DNA of 64,000 bases from CAYSPG01 sp964432885 (GTDB lineage Bacteria; Bacteroidota; Bacteroidia; AKYH767-A; OLB10), in contig CAYSPG010000001.1 of the NCBI GenBank assembly GCA_964432885.1, positions 1-64,000 of the forward strand. Reading direction: 5' to 3'. Below, in pieces: positions 1 through 8,455 of the stretch. Position 1 is the first letter of the stretch. Each line of letters begins with the position of its first letter. Both the position numbers and the translations under genes were made by a program. The notes below the pieces were generated by a model, which was not told where the DNA came from, did no database searches, and saw only the letters and a program-made list of their open reading frames with translations.

Positions 1-102
1 CAATTTTTTTTTTTGGTTCCCTCCCCTGCGCTCGCTCTGAATTTATTTTTTTTTTTTTTTGGGGGGGTGGTGGTTTTACTTTTTGGCATAGCCAAAAAGT
101 AA
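1..102. repeat. Homopolymer tracts and a perfect hairpin
   Basis: The window opens with several T runs, the longest 15 bases or so around 46-60, followed directly by seven G. A perfect inverted repeat follows: the 12-base arm TTACTTTTTGGC at 76-87 pairs with GCCAAAAAGTAA at 91-102 across a three-base loop. No ORF covers this part. Palindromes of this kind are often dispersed between genes in Bacteroidota, but only this copy is seen in the window. The long homopolymers may be assembly-sensitive. Confidence 0.7.
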
Positions 103-133
103 GCCCACCTCCCTCATTGCACTCTACAAACCT

Positions 134-168
134 TGTCATGCCGAGCGAAGTCGAGGCATCTCTTTTAG
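134..168. repeat. Dispersed intergenic repeat, copy 1
   Basis: The stretch contains TGTCATGCCGAGCGAAGTCG followed by AGGCATCTCTTTT. A related sequence lies at 60526-60556, with its inverse partner at 60464-60482. The similarity over about 30 bases, with a few substitutions, shows that both belong to one dispersed intergenic repeat family. It lies upstream of icd and has no coding potential. Confidence 0.6.
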
Positions 169-275
169 TAAAGTATAATTTATCGGACAACAGTAATTGT
201 TAATAGAATTGTCAAACAGAGGAGAATGAATATTGAAACCAAATTTTATTTTTGCGCGCTCATTTGGTGAGCAAG

Positions 276-309
276 CATCAAACATCAAACATCTCCCGAC
301 CATTCGGGA
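276..309. repeat. Heptamer tandem repeat plus tetraloop palindrome
   Basis: Two perfect copies of CATCAAA (276-289) and a diverged third copy (290-296) run into the palindrome TCCCGA-CCAT-TCGGGA (294-309). The unit lies in the leader of icd, about 40 bases before the chosen start. The same design, heptamers next to a short tetraloop palindrome, recurs elsewhere in the window. Confidence 0.6.
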
Positions 310-346
310 CAAAAAACAACAAACAAAAAACAGAAAACCCTTTAAC

Positions 347-1573
347 ATGAACAAAATAAAAGTAGCCAACCCGGTAGTAGAAATTGATGGCGATGAAATG
401 ACTCGCGTAATATGGAAGTTTATTAAAGACAAATTAATTCTTCCTTACCTTGATTTGGACATTAAATATTTTGATTTGGGAATTGAGTACCGCGACCAAA
501 CCAATGACCAGGTAACAATAGACTGTGCCGAGGCAGTTAAAAAATATAATGTAGGTATTAAGTGCGCCACCATTACACCTGATGAGGCCCGCGTAAAGGA
601 GTTTAACCTTAAACAAATGTGGAAGTCGCCAAACGGTACCATCCGGAATATTTTGGACGGCACCGTTTTTCGCGAACCAATTGTTATGAAAAATATTCCG
701 CGCTTAGTGCCAAACTGGACTGCGCCTATTTGTATAGGTCGTCATGCTTTTGGCGACCAATACCGTGCAACGGATTTTGTTACCAAAGGAAAAGGCAAGC
801 TTACCATAACTTTTCAACCTGAAGACGGAGGTGCGCAACAATCGTTTGAAGTGTATAATTTTAAAGGCGATGGTGTGGCACTTGCCATGTATAATACCGA
901 TGAGAGTATAAAAGGTTTTGCGCGCGCATGTTTTAACCAGGCGCTGATGAAAAAATGGCCGCTGTATCTTTCAACAAAAAATACAATTTTGAAAAAGTAC
1001 GATGGACGCTTTAAGGATATTTTTGAAAACGTTTATCAAACTGAGTTTAAAGCTAAAATGGATGCCGAAAAAATTACGTACGAGCACCGTTTGATTGATG
1101 ATATGGTGGCAAGTGCGTTAAAGTGGAACGGCAATTTTGTGTGGGCCTGCAAAAATTATGATGGCGATGTGCAAAGCGATACGGTTGCACAGGGCTTTGG
1201 CTCATTGGGATTGATGACCAGCACGCTGGTGACGCCTGACGGAAAAACGATGGAGGCCGAAGCTGCGCACGGCACCGTAACCCGCCACTACCGCGACCAC
1301 CAGGCAGGCAAGCGCACCAGCACTAACCCAATAGCCAGCATTTTTGCCTGGACACGAGGCCTTGAGTTTAGAGGCAAGCTGGATAACAATGCTGAACTTG
1401 TAAAATTTTGTAAAACACTGGAGCAGGTTTGTATTGACACGGTTGAGAGCGGAAAAATGACCAAAGACTTGGCCGTTTGCATTTATGGCAGCGACACCAA
1501 GCCCGAACATTATTTATATACCGAAGATTTTTTGTCGGCATTAGATGCCAATCTGAAAGCAAAGCTGGCTTAA
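347..1573 (+). CDS. icd: NADP-dependent isocitrate dehydrogenase
   Basis: This enzyme oxidatively decarboxylates isocitrate to 2-oxoglutarate in the cytosol, in the TCA cycle, with NADP as likely cofactor. The 408-residue protein matches the eukaryote-like homodimeric type of about 400-415 residues. It shows the N-terminal VEIDGDEMTR motif, the substrate-binding segment KSPNGTIRN, a NYDGDVQSD metal-binding segment and the late EAAHGTVTRH and NPIASIFAW motifs. The reading frame stays open upstream to 233, but those 38 residues are low-complexity and have no counterpart in the family, so the ATG at 347 is chosen. No strong Shine-Dalgarno is seen; the leader is A-rich. The gene stands alone, and an inverted-repeat element lies just after its stop. 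Function is very likely. Confidence 0.95.
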   Translation: MNKIKVANPVVEIDGDEMTRVIWKFIKDKLILPYLDLDIKYFDLGIEYRDQTNDQVTIDCAEAVKKYNVGIKCATITPDEARVKEFNLKQMWKSPNGTIRNILDGTVFREPIVMKNIPRLVPNWTAPICIGRHAFGDQYRATDFVTKGKGKLTITFQPEDGGAQQSFEVYNFKGDGVALAMYNTDESIKGFARACFNQALMKKWPLYLSTKNTILKKYDGRFKDIFENVYQTEFKAKMDAEKITYEHRLIDDMVASALKWNGNFVWACKNYDGDVQSDTVAQGFGSLGLMTSTLVTPDGKTMEAEAAHGTVTRHYRDHQAGKRTSTNPIASIFAWTRGLEFRGKLDNNAELVKFCKTLEQVCIDTVESGKMTKDLAVCIYGSDTKPEHYLYTEDFLSALDANLKAKLA

Positions 1574-1577
1574 AGAC

Positions 1578-1677
1578 TATTTGATATTTTTTTCCACAAC
1601 GGGCGCAGACTCCTTCCAAGGGGAGCAGGGTTTATTTTTTTCCCTGCTTACACTGCGCCCTTGTGGTTTATTTGATA
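1578..1677. mobile_element. Small inverted-repeat insertion with 9-bp flanking duplication
   Basis: Nested inverted repeats follow the icd stop. The outer arms are CCACAACGGGCGCAG (1594-1608) and CTGCGCCCTTGTGG (1653-1666), with one unpaired base. The inner arms are AGCAGGG (1624-1630) and CCCTGCT (1642-1648). The structure is bracketed by identical 9-base direct repeats, TATTTGATA, at 1578-1586 and 1669-1677. This is the signature of a very small non-autonomous insertion. It could also act as the icd transcription terminator. No coding potential is seen. Confidence 0.5.
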
Positions 1678-1859
1678 GTTTCAATGTCATCACATTTTTT
1701 TACTTGCTTACACGTCATAAAAACAAAAGCAAAAAACAAACTCAAAAAAAATAAACGCATACAGGCATCAGGTTTTCAACAAATATAAATCATCGGCATA
1801 CAGCTATACATGCAATATTGTATTTAAATCCAAAGCCTCTCGCTTTACGTAATTAAAAA

Positions 1860-1896
1860 GGTCAGAAGTAATTAGCCTGCTAATTTACTTCTGACC
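1860..1896 (-). terminator. Hairpin terminator of the secreted protein gene at 1945-3474
   Basis: GGTCAGAAGTAA (1860-1871) pairs perfectly with TTACTTCTGACC (1885-1896). The stem continues by TTAG/CTAA across one bulged base to a CCTG tetraloop. On the minus strand the hairpin is followed by TTTTTAATT, which fits intrinsic termination about 50 bases past the stop codon of the minus-strand gene. Confidence 0.65.
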
Positions 1897-1915
1897 CTAA
1901 CGTGAAAACCTGAAG

Positions 1916-1946
1916 CAGCCCGCAAGGGCTGTTTTTTTTTTTTTTT
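1916..1946 (+). terminator. GNRA-tetraloop terminator
   Basis: CAGCCC (1916-1921), a GCAA loop and GGGCTG (1926-1931) are followed by about 15 T, a textbook intrinsic terminator on the plus strand. It would stop any readthrough from icd before it reaches the convergent gene. Confidence 0.7.
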
Positions 1947-3474
1947 ATTCTTTTACCACACGCACCGCGTCACTCTTTTTATCGCAGCGTACGTTTACCG
2001 TATAAATTCCTTTTATGTTTTTTGTTAAGTCAACATCAAATGTTGTTGTTTCCACAGGATACTCGGCCGTATGTTGTATGCGTCCATACATATCACATAC
2101 ACTTACGGTATATGTTTCGGCTTCAAACTCAGCGTTATCAATTGTTAATGCAATTCTTCCGTTCGAGGGGTTGGGATGCGAACCGGTAACAATATGACCG
2201 CCACCATTGCCATTGCCGTTATTGTTACTGTCACACTCTTTACAATACTCATCGCTTGCTATAGCATAACGCGTTACACCATCAGGCCCTGTCAATATCC
2301 ATTTTAATTCCTTGCCTGTAAAGGTTGCATTAAAGGCATCTGTTTTATATCCTGTTATAAATGCTTCGGTGTGGTTTACTACTACAGTTTCTCCCACCAG
2401 GTAGTTTCTTTCGCCTTTATAAATAGTTTGGGTTGACGAATTAAAATTCTCGTAATTAAAATATGCAGTTACACTTCCATCCTGATTATGCTTAATGCAG
2501 TTTACGTGCGGCTTAATGGGTTCAACACACTGGCTTACGTATTGATTGTAGGCAATAGCATCATGCTCAATGTTGTTGTAATCTTTTAAATGCCATGTCA
2601 TATCATTGCCGGTAAAGTTTGCCTGGCACACATTGTTATGCACACCGGGTGCAAAATGTGTAATGGGTGTTCCCCATACCGAACTTTTAAACAAGTTGTC
2701 GGCACCCTGCGGTATCACCACCGTATCGGTTCCGGTGTTTTCATATCCGTAACTTACTGTCATTTCACCGGCTTTTGAAGGGTCCCAGTTTATGCAGTTA
2801 ACAAATGGCTTTACGGTTTCTTTGCAATAGTTTGTATATGGAGCAGTAGTATTTACCGATCGCGGTCCAAATGAACCTTTTAAGTGCCACACCACAGTGG
2901 TATTACACGCAATACGAACTTTAAATGCATCGTAATATGTGCCCGATGGAAACACCGTATCCGATTCGCCACGTATTATATCACCGCCCGTAAATTTATT
3001 ATCGTTTCCGTGTGGGATAGTAAATGTTAAACCGGGGTTGTCATTAGTATATCCAAATGTTACAAGCCAGGTGCATGCGTCAACCTGTTTTTTGCAACTT
3101 ACAAATATGTCAAAGTTTTTTGTCGAGCATGTTTGGTAACCTGCGGCCTTACGTCCGCCATTTTGTTCAACGCCTCCAACATATATTACCATTACATTAT
3201 TTCCTGTAGCCCATTTTGGGCTAAAGAAAAAATTATCGCCCGGCTGTGCAATAAACGCAGTGCCGTATTGGGATGATGCCGGTGCATTTGGCCCACCGTC
3301 AACTATGCGCCATGTATATGTTATAGGGTTTGAGTTGTTATTTCTTACTCTCCATCGCAATGTGGTTGCAGGATTATCGCTGCACATGGATGTTAGCTTC
3401 AGGTGCTGGTTGTTTGCAAAAACATCTGCCTGTAGAAGCAAAACTGTTAATGAAAATAGTAGTAGTCGTTTCAT
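1945..3474 (-). CDS. Secreted repeat protein with T9SS type A sorting domain
   Basis: This 509-residue protein is predicted to be exported through Sec and then secreted by the type IX system. Residues 1-20 form a hydrophobic signal peptide. Residues about 24-415 hold four related segments of roughly 95 residues. The last three begin with a Cys and share the pattern Y-x-Y-x-N, then a Gly-Asn-x-F turn, then W-x-L. A Gly/Asn-rich linker (about 418-428) leads to the C-terminal sorting domain with HPNPSNG, a 'DMYGR' strand and 'IKGIYTVNV'. The conserved tryptophans and glycines suggest beta-sandwich repeats, possibly binding modules, but I do not recognise a characterised family. The gene has its own terminator on the downstream side and appears monocistronic. 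The T9SS assignment is firm; the biological role is unknown. Confidence 0.85.
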   Translation of the reverse strand: MKRLLLFSLTVLLLQADVFANNQHLKLTSMCSDNPATTLRWRVRNNNSNPITYTWRIVDGGPNAPASSQYGTAFIAQPGDNFFFSPKWATGNNVMVIYVGGVEQNGGRKAAGYQTCSTKNFDIFVSCKKQVDACTWLVTFGYTNDNPGLTFTIPHGNDNKFTGGDIIRGESDTVFPSGTYYDAFKVRIACNTTVVWHLKGSFGPRSVNTTAPYTNYCKETVKPFVNCINWDPSKAGEMTVSYGYENTGTDTVVIPQGADNLFKSSVWGTPITHFAPGVHNNVCQANFTGNDMTWHLKDYNNIEHDAIAYNQYVSQCVEPIKPHVNCIKHNQDGSVTAYFNYENFNSSTQTIYKGERNYLVGETVVVNHTEAFITGYKTDAFNATFTGKELKWILTGPDGVTRYAIASDEYCKECDSNNNGNGNGGGHIVTGSHPNPSNGRIALTIDNAEFEAETYTVSVCDMYGRIQHTAEYPVETTTFDVDLTKNIKGIYTVNVRCDKKSDAVRVVKE

Positions 3475-3679
3475 AGTATTTTATTGTGGTTTATTAAACG
3501 TTAAAACTAATTTAGAGTTGGCTGTGCAAATCAAATTTGTGGCCTGTGTCATTTAGCTTTTGGTGTTTTTATAAAAAAATCTTACAGTGTTTTTTTGGGT
3601 CATTTGTTTTACCCGTTAGGCAACATAAGGCTGTATGCGCATATCCTTTTTAATACTTTTAGCAAAAAATCATATCACT

Positions 3680-4648
3680 ATGCAAAAAATATTACTGTTT
3701 GTATTTGCTTGCATTGCATTAAATGGAAGCGCACAAATCAATTTGGTTGATAATGCCGGTTTTGAAGATACGCTTGGTTGCCCCAATCAAATTAACCAGG
3801 TAAACAAAGCCAACGGCTGGGTATCTAATCTCGGGTCGCCCGACTATTTTCATTCGTGCGCCAATGGCCTCAATCCTTATTTTGGTGTACCGGTAAATGC
3901 ACGCGGCTACCAGCAGGCACATGGCGGTGATGCGTATGTGGGCCTGTTTACGTTTGCACGCTTTATACCAAATGGCCGCGAGTTTGTTGGCCGCCAGCTA
4001 AGCGCACCTCTTGTGGTTGGCCAGCAGTACTTTGTTTCGTTTTGGGTTAATCATTGCGATACTTCACAAAGTGCTTTTGCTACCGATAACATGGGTGCAA
4101 AATTTACCATGGCACAGCATCTGTGGTTTTCTAATCCCGATTCGGTAAATAATATGCCCCAGATATTTACCACCACCATACTTACCGATACCGCCAATTG
4201 GGTTAAAGTTGCCGGAACATTTATTGCCGACTCGGCTTACCAGTTTATCGAATTAGGAAATTTTTTTGATGATGCATCCACCGATACCGTGCGCATTGTT
4301 CAACATCCAAATACTAATTACGCATATTATTTAATTGACGATGTATGTGTAAGCACAGACTCAACCCTTTGCCTGCAAGGCGACCCGCAAAATATTTTTA
4401 ATTACCAGCAACAGCAGGTTCACCTTTATCCTAATCCAGCAAATGGCGGCATAGTTACTGTTGAAGCAAGAAATGAATTATTACAACTTGAATTGTTTAA
4501 CGCAACAGGCCGGATAATTATGCGCACACAGGCAAACGGTTTCAGTCATTTGCTTAATATCAGAAATATTGCCTCAGGGTTGTACTATCTAAAATCTGAA
4601 ACAAAAAAAGGAATTGGGTATAATAAAGTAGTGATTCAAAAAAATTAA
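3680..4648 (+). CDS. Secreted protein with NLVxNxxFE-type N-terminal domain and T9SS sorting domain
   Basis: The ATG at 3680 is chosen because it begins a clean signal peptide (MQKILLFVFACIALNGSAQ); the frame is open from 3635 but the added residues are not signal-like. The mature part begins NLVDNAGFEDT, a start common to Bacteroidota carbohydrate-binding-like beta-sandwich domains. The fold probably covers residues about 20-240, with many aromatic and Asn/Gly residues. The last about 75 residues are a T9SS type A sorting domain (LYPNPANGG, then 'LFNATGRII', then 'IASGLYYLK'). It is predicted to be extracellular or cell-surface; ligand unknown. The stop codon overlaps the stop of the convergent ndk gene by the four bases TTAA, so the two transcripts overlap at their 3' ends. 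Confidence 0.82.
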   Translation: MQKILLFVFACIALNGSAQINLVDNAGFEDTLGCPNQINQVNKANGWVSNLGSPDYFHSCANGLNPYFGVPVNARGYQQAHGGDAYVGLFTFARFIPNGREFVGRQLSAPLVVGQQYFVSFWVNHCDTSQSAFATDNMGAKFTMAQHLWFSNPDSVNNMPQIFTTTILTDTANWVKVAGTFIADSAYQFIELGNFFDDASTDTVRIVQHPNTNYAYYLIDDVCVSTDSTLCLQGDPQNIFNYQQQQVHLYPNPANGGIVTVEARNELLQLELFNATGRIIMRTQANGFSHLLNIRNIASGLYYLKSETKKGIGYNKVVIQKN

Positions 4649-5061
4649 AACCGTTCCATTCCTGAAAAGAAAAAGGCACCTTCAATTAAGGCATTGGCAT
4701 CGCTATCGCTTCCATGCACGGCATTGGCTTCAATGCTTTTAGCATACAGCTTTCTTATGGTACCTTCATCGGCCTTTGCGGGGTCGGTGGCACCAATTAA
4801 TTTTCTAAAACTTTCAACTGCGTTTTCTTTTTCTAATATGGCTGCCACAATGGGGCCGCTGCTCATGTACTTAACCAGGTCGTTGTAAAAAGGGCGCTCT
4901 TTATGAACGGCATAAAATTCACCTGCGCGTTCAGCCGTAAGTCGTGTGTATTTCATGGCTTTAATTTTAAAGCCGGCTTTAATAATGTGGTCAATAATAG
5001 CACCGGTATATCCGTTTCCTGTTGCATCGGGCTTAATCATTGTAAAGGTTACATTGCTCAT
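4645..5061 (-). CDS. ndk: Nucleoside diphosphate kinase
   Basis: It transfers the gamma phosphate of ATP to other nucleoside diphosphates through a phospho-histidine intermediate in the cytosol. The 138-residue length is normal for bacterial Ndk. The start MSNVTFTMIKPDA is the conserved first strand and ATP-binding region. The catalytic histidine is His116 in the family signature NAVHGSDS. Lys10, the nucleotide-contacting Arg residues, and the 'NAVHGSDSDANALIEGAFFF' C-terminal stretch are all present, so the enzyme should be active. It is transcribed away from nrnA and converges on the T9SS gene at 3680-4648, sharing four bases at the stops. Confidence 0.97.
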   Translation of the reverse strand: MSNVTFTMIKPDATGNGYTGAIIDHIIKAGFKIKAMKYTRLTAERAGEFYAVHKERPFYNDLVKYMSSGPIVAAILEKENAVESFRKLIGATDPAKADEGTIRKLYAKSIEANAVHGSDSDANALIEGAFFFSGMERF

Positions 5062-5116
5062 ATATCTTGTTTATTTTATATTTCTTTTTTTACTTCAAAC
5101 TGTAAGTGACTTACTC

Positions 5117-5148
5117 CTCCAAACTCCAAACTCCAAACCGTAATCACG
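5117..5148. repeat. Triple CTCCAAA heptamer plus CCGT-AATC-ACGG palindrome
   Basis: Three perfect tandem copies of CTCCAAA (5117-5137) are followed immediately by CCGTAATCACGG, a four-base stem with a four-base loop. The array sits between the divergent ndk and nrnA genes. It matches the heptamer-plus-palindrome layout seen at 276-309 and, with different unit sequences, at other intergenic sites in the window. Confidence 0.65.
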
Positions 5149-5186
5149 GTTTTTTTCGGTCGGCAAATGTAAAAGAATTTAAATGA

Positions 5187-5217
5187 TTGAATAGCTACCG
5201 CAAAACTTCTATTTTTG
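5187..5217 (+). promoter_or_regulatory. Predicted Bacteroidota promoter for nrnA
   Basis: TTG at 5187-5189 and TATTTTTG at 5210-5217 are separated by 20 bases. This fits the -33 TTTG/TTG and -7 TAnnTTTG consensus of Bacteroidota sigma-ABfr promoters. Transcription would begin near 5222-5225, giving a leader of about 25 bases. The upstream in-frame TTG at 5187 would then be promoter rather than a start codon. Confidence 0.6.
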
Positions 5218-5246
5218 ACCATAACTACAAATCTCGAACTCGTTTT

Positions 5247-6287
5247 ATGATTCCCGTTTTTAACCCAATAGAACTGCAAGAAGTATCGAAACTTTTATCG
5301 TCATCTCAAAAAATTGTTATCACTACCCATTTTAAGCCCGATGGCGATGCCATGGGAAGTTCACTTGCATTGTATAATTACTTAGTTAAAAAAAAGCATA
5401 AGGTAAAGGTAGTGGTGCCTAATGAATATCCTGAGTTTTTGCAATGGATGCATGGAAATGATAAAGTGGTTAATTACGAACACAAGAAAAAAGCTGCCGA
5501 AAAACTTTTGGCCGAAGCCGGTATTATTTTTTGCCTTGATTACAATGAGCCTTCACGTGTTGAACACATGCAACAGGCAGTTATAAAAAGCCCAGCTAAA
5601 AAAGTACTTATCGATCATCACCTTAAACCGGCTTCATTTTGTAATTACACGTTTTCGTTTCCTGATGCTTGCGCCACCTGTGAGCTTATTTATTATTTTA
5701 TAAAACAACTTGGTGATGAAAAACGCATTACCAAAGAAATTGCTGAGTGCATTTATACAGGTATAATGACTGATACGGGTTCATTTAGATTTGAAAGCAT
5801 GACAGCAGATACGCACACCGTTATTGCCGCCCTGCTTAAAACCGGAATAAACCATGCAAGGCTGCACGAAAATATTTTTGATACCTATTCAGAAGACCGT
5901 ACGCGCTTTTTGGGTTACTGCATTAAGGATAAAATGCAGGTGATAAAACATTTAAGCACAGCATACATTGCTCTGTCGGCAAGTGAACTTGAACAGTATA
6001 ATGTGATAGAAGGCGATACCGAAGGCGTGGTAAACTACCCGTTAAGTATAAAAGGTATAAAACTTGCGGCTTTTTTTACCGAACGTGATGACATCATAAA
6101 AATATCTTTCCGCAGTAAAGGCACTTTTTCAGTGCGCGATTTTGCTCATAAACATTTTAAAGGTGGCGGGCATAAAAATGCAGCCGGAGGAAAATCTGAA
6201 TTGAGCTTGGACGAAACAGTTGAAAAATTTGTAGCCTTGCTGGAGTTATACCGAAATGAATTATCTGCTGATAATAAAGAAAGTTAA
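5247..6287 (+). CDS. nrnA: DHH-family bifunctional oligoribonuclease/PAP phosphatase (NrnA type)
   Basis: The protein is predicted to degrade short RNA oligonucleotides (nanoRNA) and to dephosphorylate 3'-phosphoadenosine 5'-phosphate in the cytosol. The 346 residues carry the DHH-family metal sites in order: His28, Asp32 and Asp34 in THFKPDGDA, Asp99 in the 'CLDYNEPSR' segment, and Asp123-His124-His125 in LIDHHLKP. The C-terminal DHHA1 domain shows the GGGHKNAAGG substrate-binding loop (about 306-315). The ATG at 5247 follows a good -33/-7 promoter that covers the only upstream alternative start, a TTG. The OPT transporter begins 36 bases after the stop, so the two are probably co-transcribed. 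Length and motifs are complete. Confidence 0.9.
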   Translation: MIPVFNPIELQEVSKLLSSSQKIVITTHFKPDGDAMGSSLALYNYLVKKKHKVKVVVPNEYPEFLQWMHGNDKVVNYEHKKKAAEKLLAEAGIIFCLDYNEPSRVEHMQQAVIKSPAKKVLIDHHLKPASFCNYTFSFPDACATCELIYYFIKQLGDEKRITKEIAECIYTGIMTDTGSFRFESMTADTHTVIAALLKTGINHARLHENIFDTYSEDRTRFLGYCIKDKMQVIKHLSTAYIALSASELEQYNVIEGDTEGVVNYPLSIKGIKLAAFFTERDDIIKISFRSKGTFSVRDFAHKHFKGGGHKNAAGGKSELSLDETVEKFVALLELYRNELSADNKES

Positions 6288-6323
6288 ATCATTAAGAAAA
6301 ATAAACTTATAACCAATTAAAAT

Positions 6324-8369
6324 ATGCAAAAAGAATTTAAACCTTATGTAAGCGCCACCGATAGCATGGCCGAATTCACGGTAAAGTCAATTGTACTTGG
6401 AGCCATGTTCGGAATTATTTTTGGAGCCTCAACAGTTTATCTTGCTTTAAAAGCAGGGTTAACCGTATCGGCATCCATACCCATAGCTGTGCTTGCCATT
6501 TCATTAGGAAGAAAATTTTTTAAAACCACTATTCTTGAAAATAATATTATTCAAACCACAGGCTCGGCTGGTGAGAGTATTGCTTCGGGTGTGGTTTTTA
6601 CATTGCCAGCCTTTTTATTTCTGTCAGTAAACGAACAAGGTATAAGCAGTGGGCATACTTATTTTGAATACTGGACTATTTTTACACTTGCTGTACTTGG
6701 TGGCATATTGGGTACACTGATGATGATACCTCTTAGAAGAAGTTTAATTGTAAAAGAGCATGCCACCCTGCCATACCCCGAGGGCACAGCATGCGCACAG
6801 GTTTTAATTGCCGGTGAAAAAGGTGGCGACTTCGCCAAAACCGCCTATCAGGGTTTGGGTTTTGCTTTGCTGTATGCAATTTTTCAAAAAGTATTTCATG
6901 TAATTGCCGAAGTGCCGGCATGGGTAACAAGGCAAAGCAATAAGTACTTGCCAAGTGCAACAGTTAATGGCGAAATTACACCTGAATATTTAGGTGTTGG
7001 ATATATTATTGGCCCCAAAATTTCAGGAGTGCTTGTGGCAGGTGGTGTTTTGGCCTGGCTTGGATTAATTCCTTTACTGGCCACACTTGTGCCACCTGAT
7101 GTTATTGCCTTGCAATTGGTAAAACTTGGTTACCTAAAGGATGTAATGACAGCCGGTGGCCCCGGTGCATGGAATCCTGATACGCATACATTTGGTGATA
7201 TGGCTTCGGCAGTATATCGCGCTTATGTAAGACAAATAGGAGCAGGGGCTGTGGCAGCAGGTGGTTTTATTACACTTCTAAAAACTATTCCAACAATTAT
7301 TTCTTCCTTCCGCGAAAGTGTAACATCACTTAAGGAAAAAGGACAAGGTGGTGTATCGCGCACTGAAAACGATTTGTCGTTTAAAACAGTAATTATTGGA
7401 AGCATTGCACTTATATTATTAATGGCCGTGTTGCCACAAGTGCCGGGCGATAGTGTTGTAAATAAATTGCTAATTGGTGTATTGATAGTGGTATTCGGTT
7501 TTTTCTTTGTTACGGTAAGCAGCCGTATTGTAGGTATTATAGGCAGCAGCAATAACCCCATTTCGGGTATGACCATTGCCACCATCATGGGTACAGCTCT
7601 TGTATTTATTGCTGTAGGCTGGACAGGAAAATTTTATGAGCCAATGGCCCTTGTTGTTGGTGGGCTTGTGTGTATTGCAGCAGCAAATGCCGGTGCTACA
7701 TCGCAAGATTTAAAAACAGGGTACATTGTAGGAGCCACACCCAAGTACCAGCAATTGGCATTGTTTATTGGAGCCATTATTTCATCCATTGTAATTGGAT
7801 TTACTGTAAAATTTCTTGACACACCAACTGCTGACCTTGCCGCCAGAGGTGTTGAGCATGCTATTGGCGAAAAATTTGCAGCACCGCAAGCCACACTTAT
7901 GGCCACTTTAATTAAGGGCCTGCTATCGTTTAACCTCGACTGGCAGTATGTGCTTGTGGGTGTGTTTGTCGCCATTACTATGGAACTGTGCGGTGTAAAA
8001 GCACTTTCGTTTGCCGTGGGCGCATATTTGCCACTGTCAACCACACTGCCAATTTTTGCAGGAGGTGTTGTAAAAGGCATTGTTGAGTGGAATGCAAAAC
8101 GCAAACAGAAAAAATCTGAAGGTGATGACGAGCTTGGCAAAGGAAATTTGTTTGCGACAGGATTGGTGGCCGGTGGAGCGCTGGCAGGCGTTATTGTTGC
8201 CCTGCTAAGTGTTGACGAAGGGATTTTTGCAAAGCTCCAATCCATTAACTGCGAAGAAGGAATTAAACATTCAATAGGGGCAGGCGGCTACGAAATTTTA
8301 GGGACACTGTTTTTTGTATTTATGGCTGTGGTACTTTACCGTATTGCCACCAAAGATGAGAAAGCATAA
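6324..8369 (+). CDS. OPT family oligopeptide transporter
   Basis: This is a 681-residue polytopic inner-membrane protein with about 15 hydrophobic segments. It matches the prokaryotic branch of the oligopeptide transporter (OPT) family, whose members take up peptides or metal chelates by proton symport. Family features visible are the N-terminal 'ASTVYLALKAGLTVSASIPIAV' region (about residues 34-56), the 'PYPEGTACAQVL' loop (about 151-162) and the 'SSNNPISGMT' segment (about 411-420). A hydrophilic loop at about 328-350 is the main cytoplasmic insertion. The gene lies 36 bases after nrnA. Its stop codon overlaps an in-frame ATG at 8369 of the next reading frame (TAATG). The substrate cannot be told from sequence. 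Confidence 0.9.
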   Translation: MQKEFKPYVSATDSMAEFTVKSIVLGAMFGIIFGASTVYLALKAGLTVSASIPIAVLAISLGRKFFKTTILENNIIQTTGSAGESIASGVVFTLPAFLFLSVNEQGISSGHTYFEYWTIFTLAVLGGILGTLMMIPLRRSLIVKEHATLPYPEGTACAQVLIAGEKGGDFAKTAYQGLGFALLYAIFQKVFHVIAEVPAWVTRQSNKYLPSATVNGEITPEYLGVGYIIGPKISGVLVAGGVLAWLGLIPLLATLVPPDVIALQLVKLGYLKDVMTAGGPGAWNPDTHTFGDMASAVYRAYVRQIGAGAVAAGGFITLLKTIPTIISSFRESVTSLKEKGQGGVSRTENDLSFKTVIIGSIALILLMAVLPQVPGDSVVNKLLIGVLIVVFGFFFVTVSSRIVGIIGSSNNPISGMTIATIMGTALVFIAVGWTGKFYEPMALVVGGLVCIAAANAGATSQDLKTGYIVGATPKYQQLALFIGAIISSIVIGFTVKFLDTPTADLAARGVEHAIGEKFAAPQATLMATLIKGLLSFNLDWQYVLVGVFVAITMELCGVKALSFAVGAYLPLSTTLPIFAGGVVKGIVEWNAKRKQKKSEGDDELGKGNLFATGLVAGGALAGVIVALLSVDEGIFAKLQSINCEEGIKHSIGAGGYEILGTLFFVFMAVVLYRIATKDEKA

Positions 8370-8455
8370 TGAGTGCCGGTAAAAAAATACGTTATAACTT
8401 CATGTTTTATAAAGCGTACAATAGTACTTTCGTTGAGAAATTAAAATTAAATGTA

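Noticed and set aside
136..432. Minus-strand open frame of 98 codons across the icd start
   Set aside because: It overlaps a repeat and the conserved icd N-terminus, with no family features.
7634..8245. A 203-codon open frame on the minus strand inside the OPT gene
   Set aside because: It is the antisense shadow of a well-supported membrane protein; its composition (Ser, Pro, Ala, Thr) is that of a reversed hydrophobic gene and no domain is seen.
8369..8455. ATG at 8369 as the start of the thioredoxin lipoprotein
   Set aside because: It would place 29 charged residues before the lipoprotein signal; the TAATG overlap is noted but the ATG at 8456 fits better.
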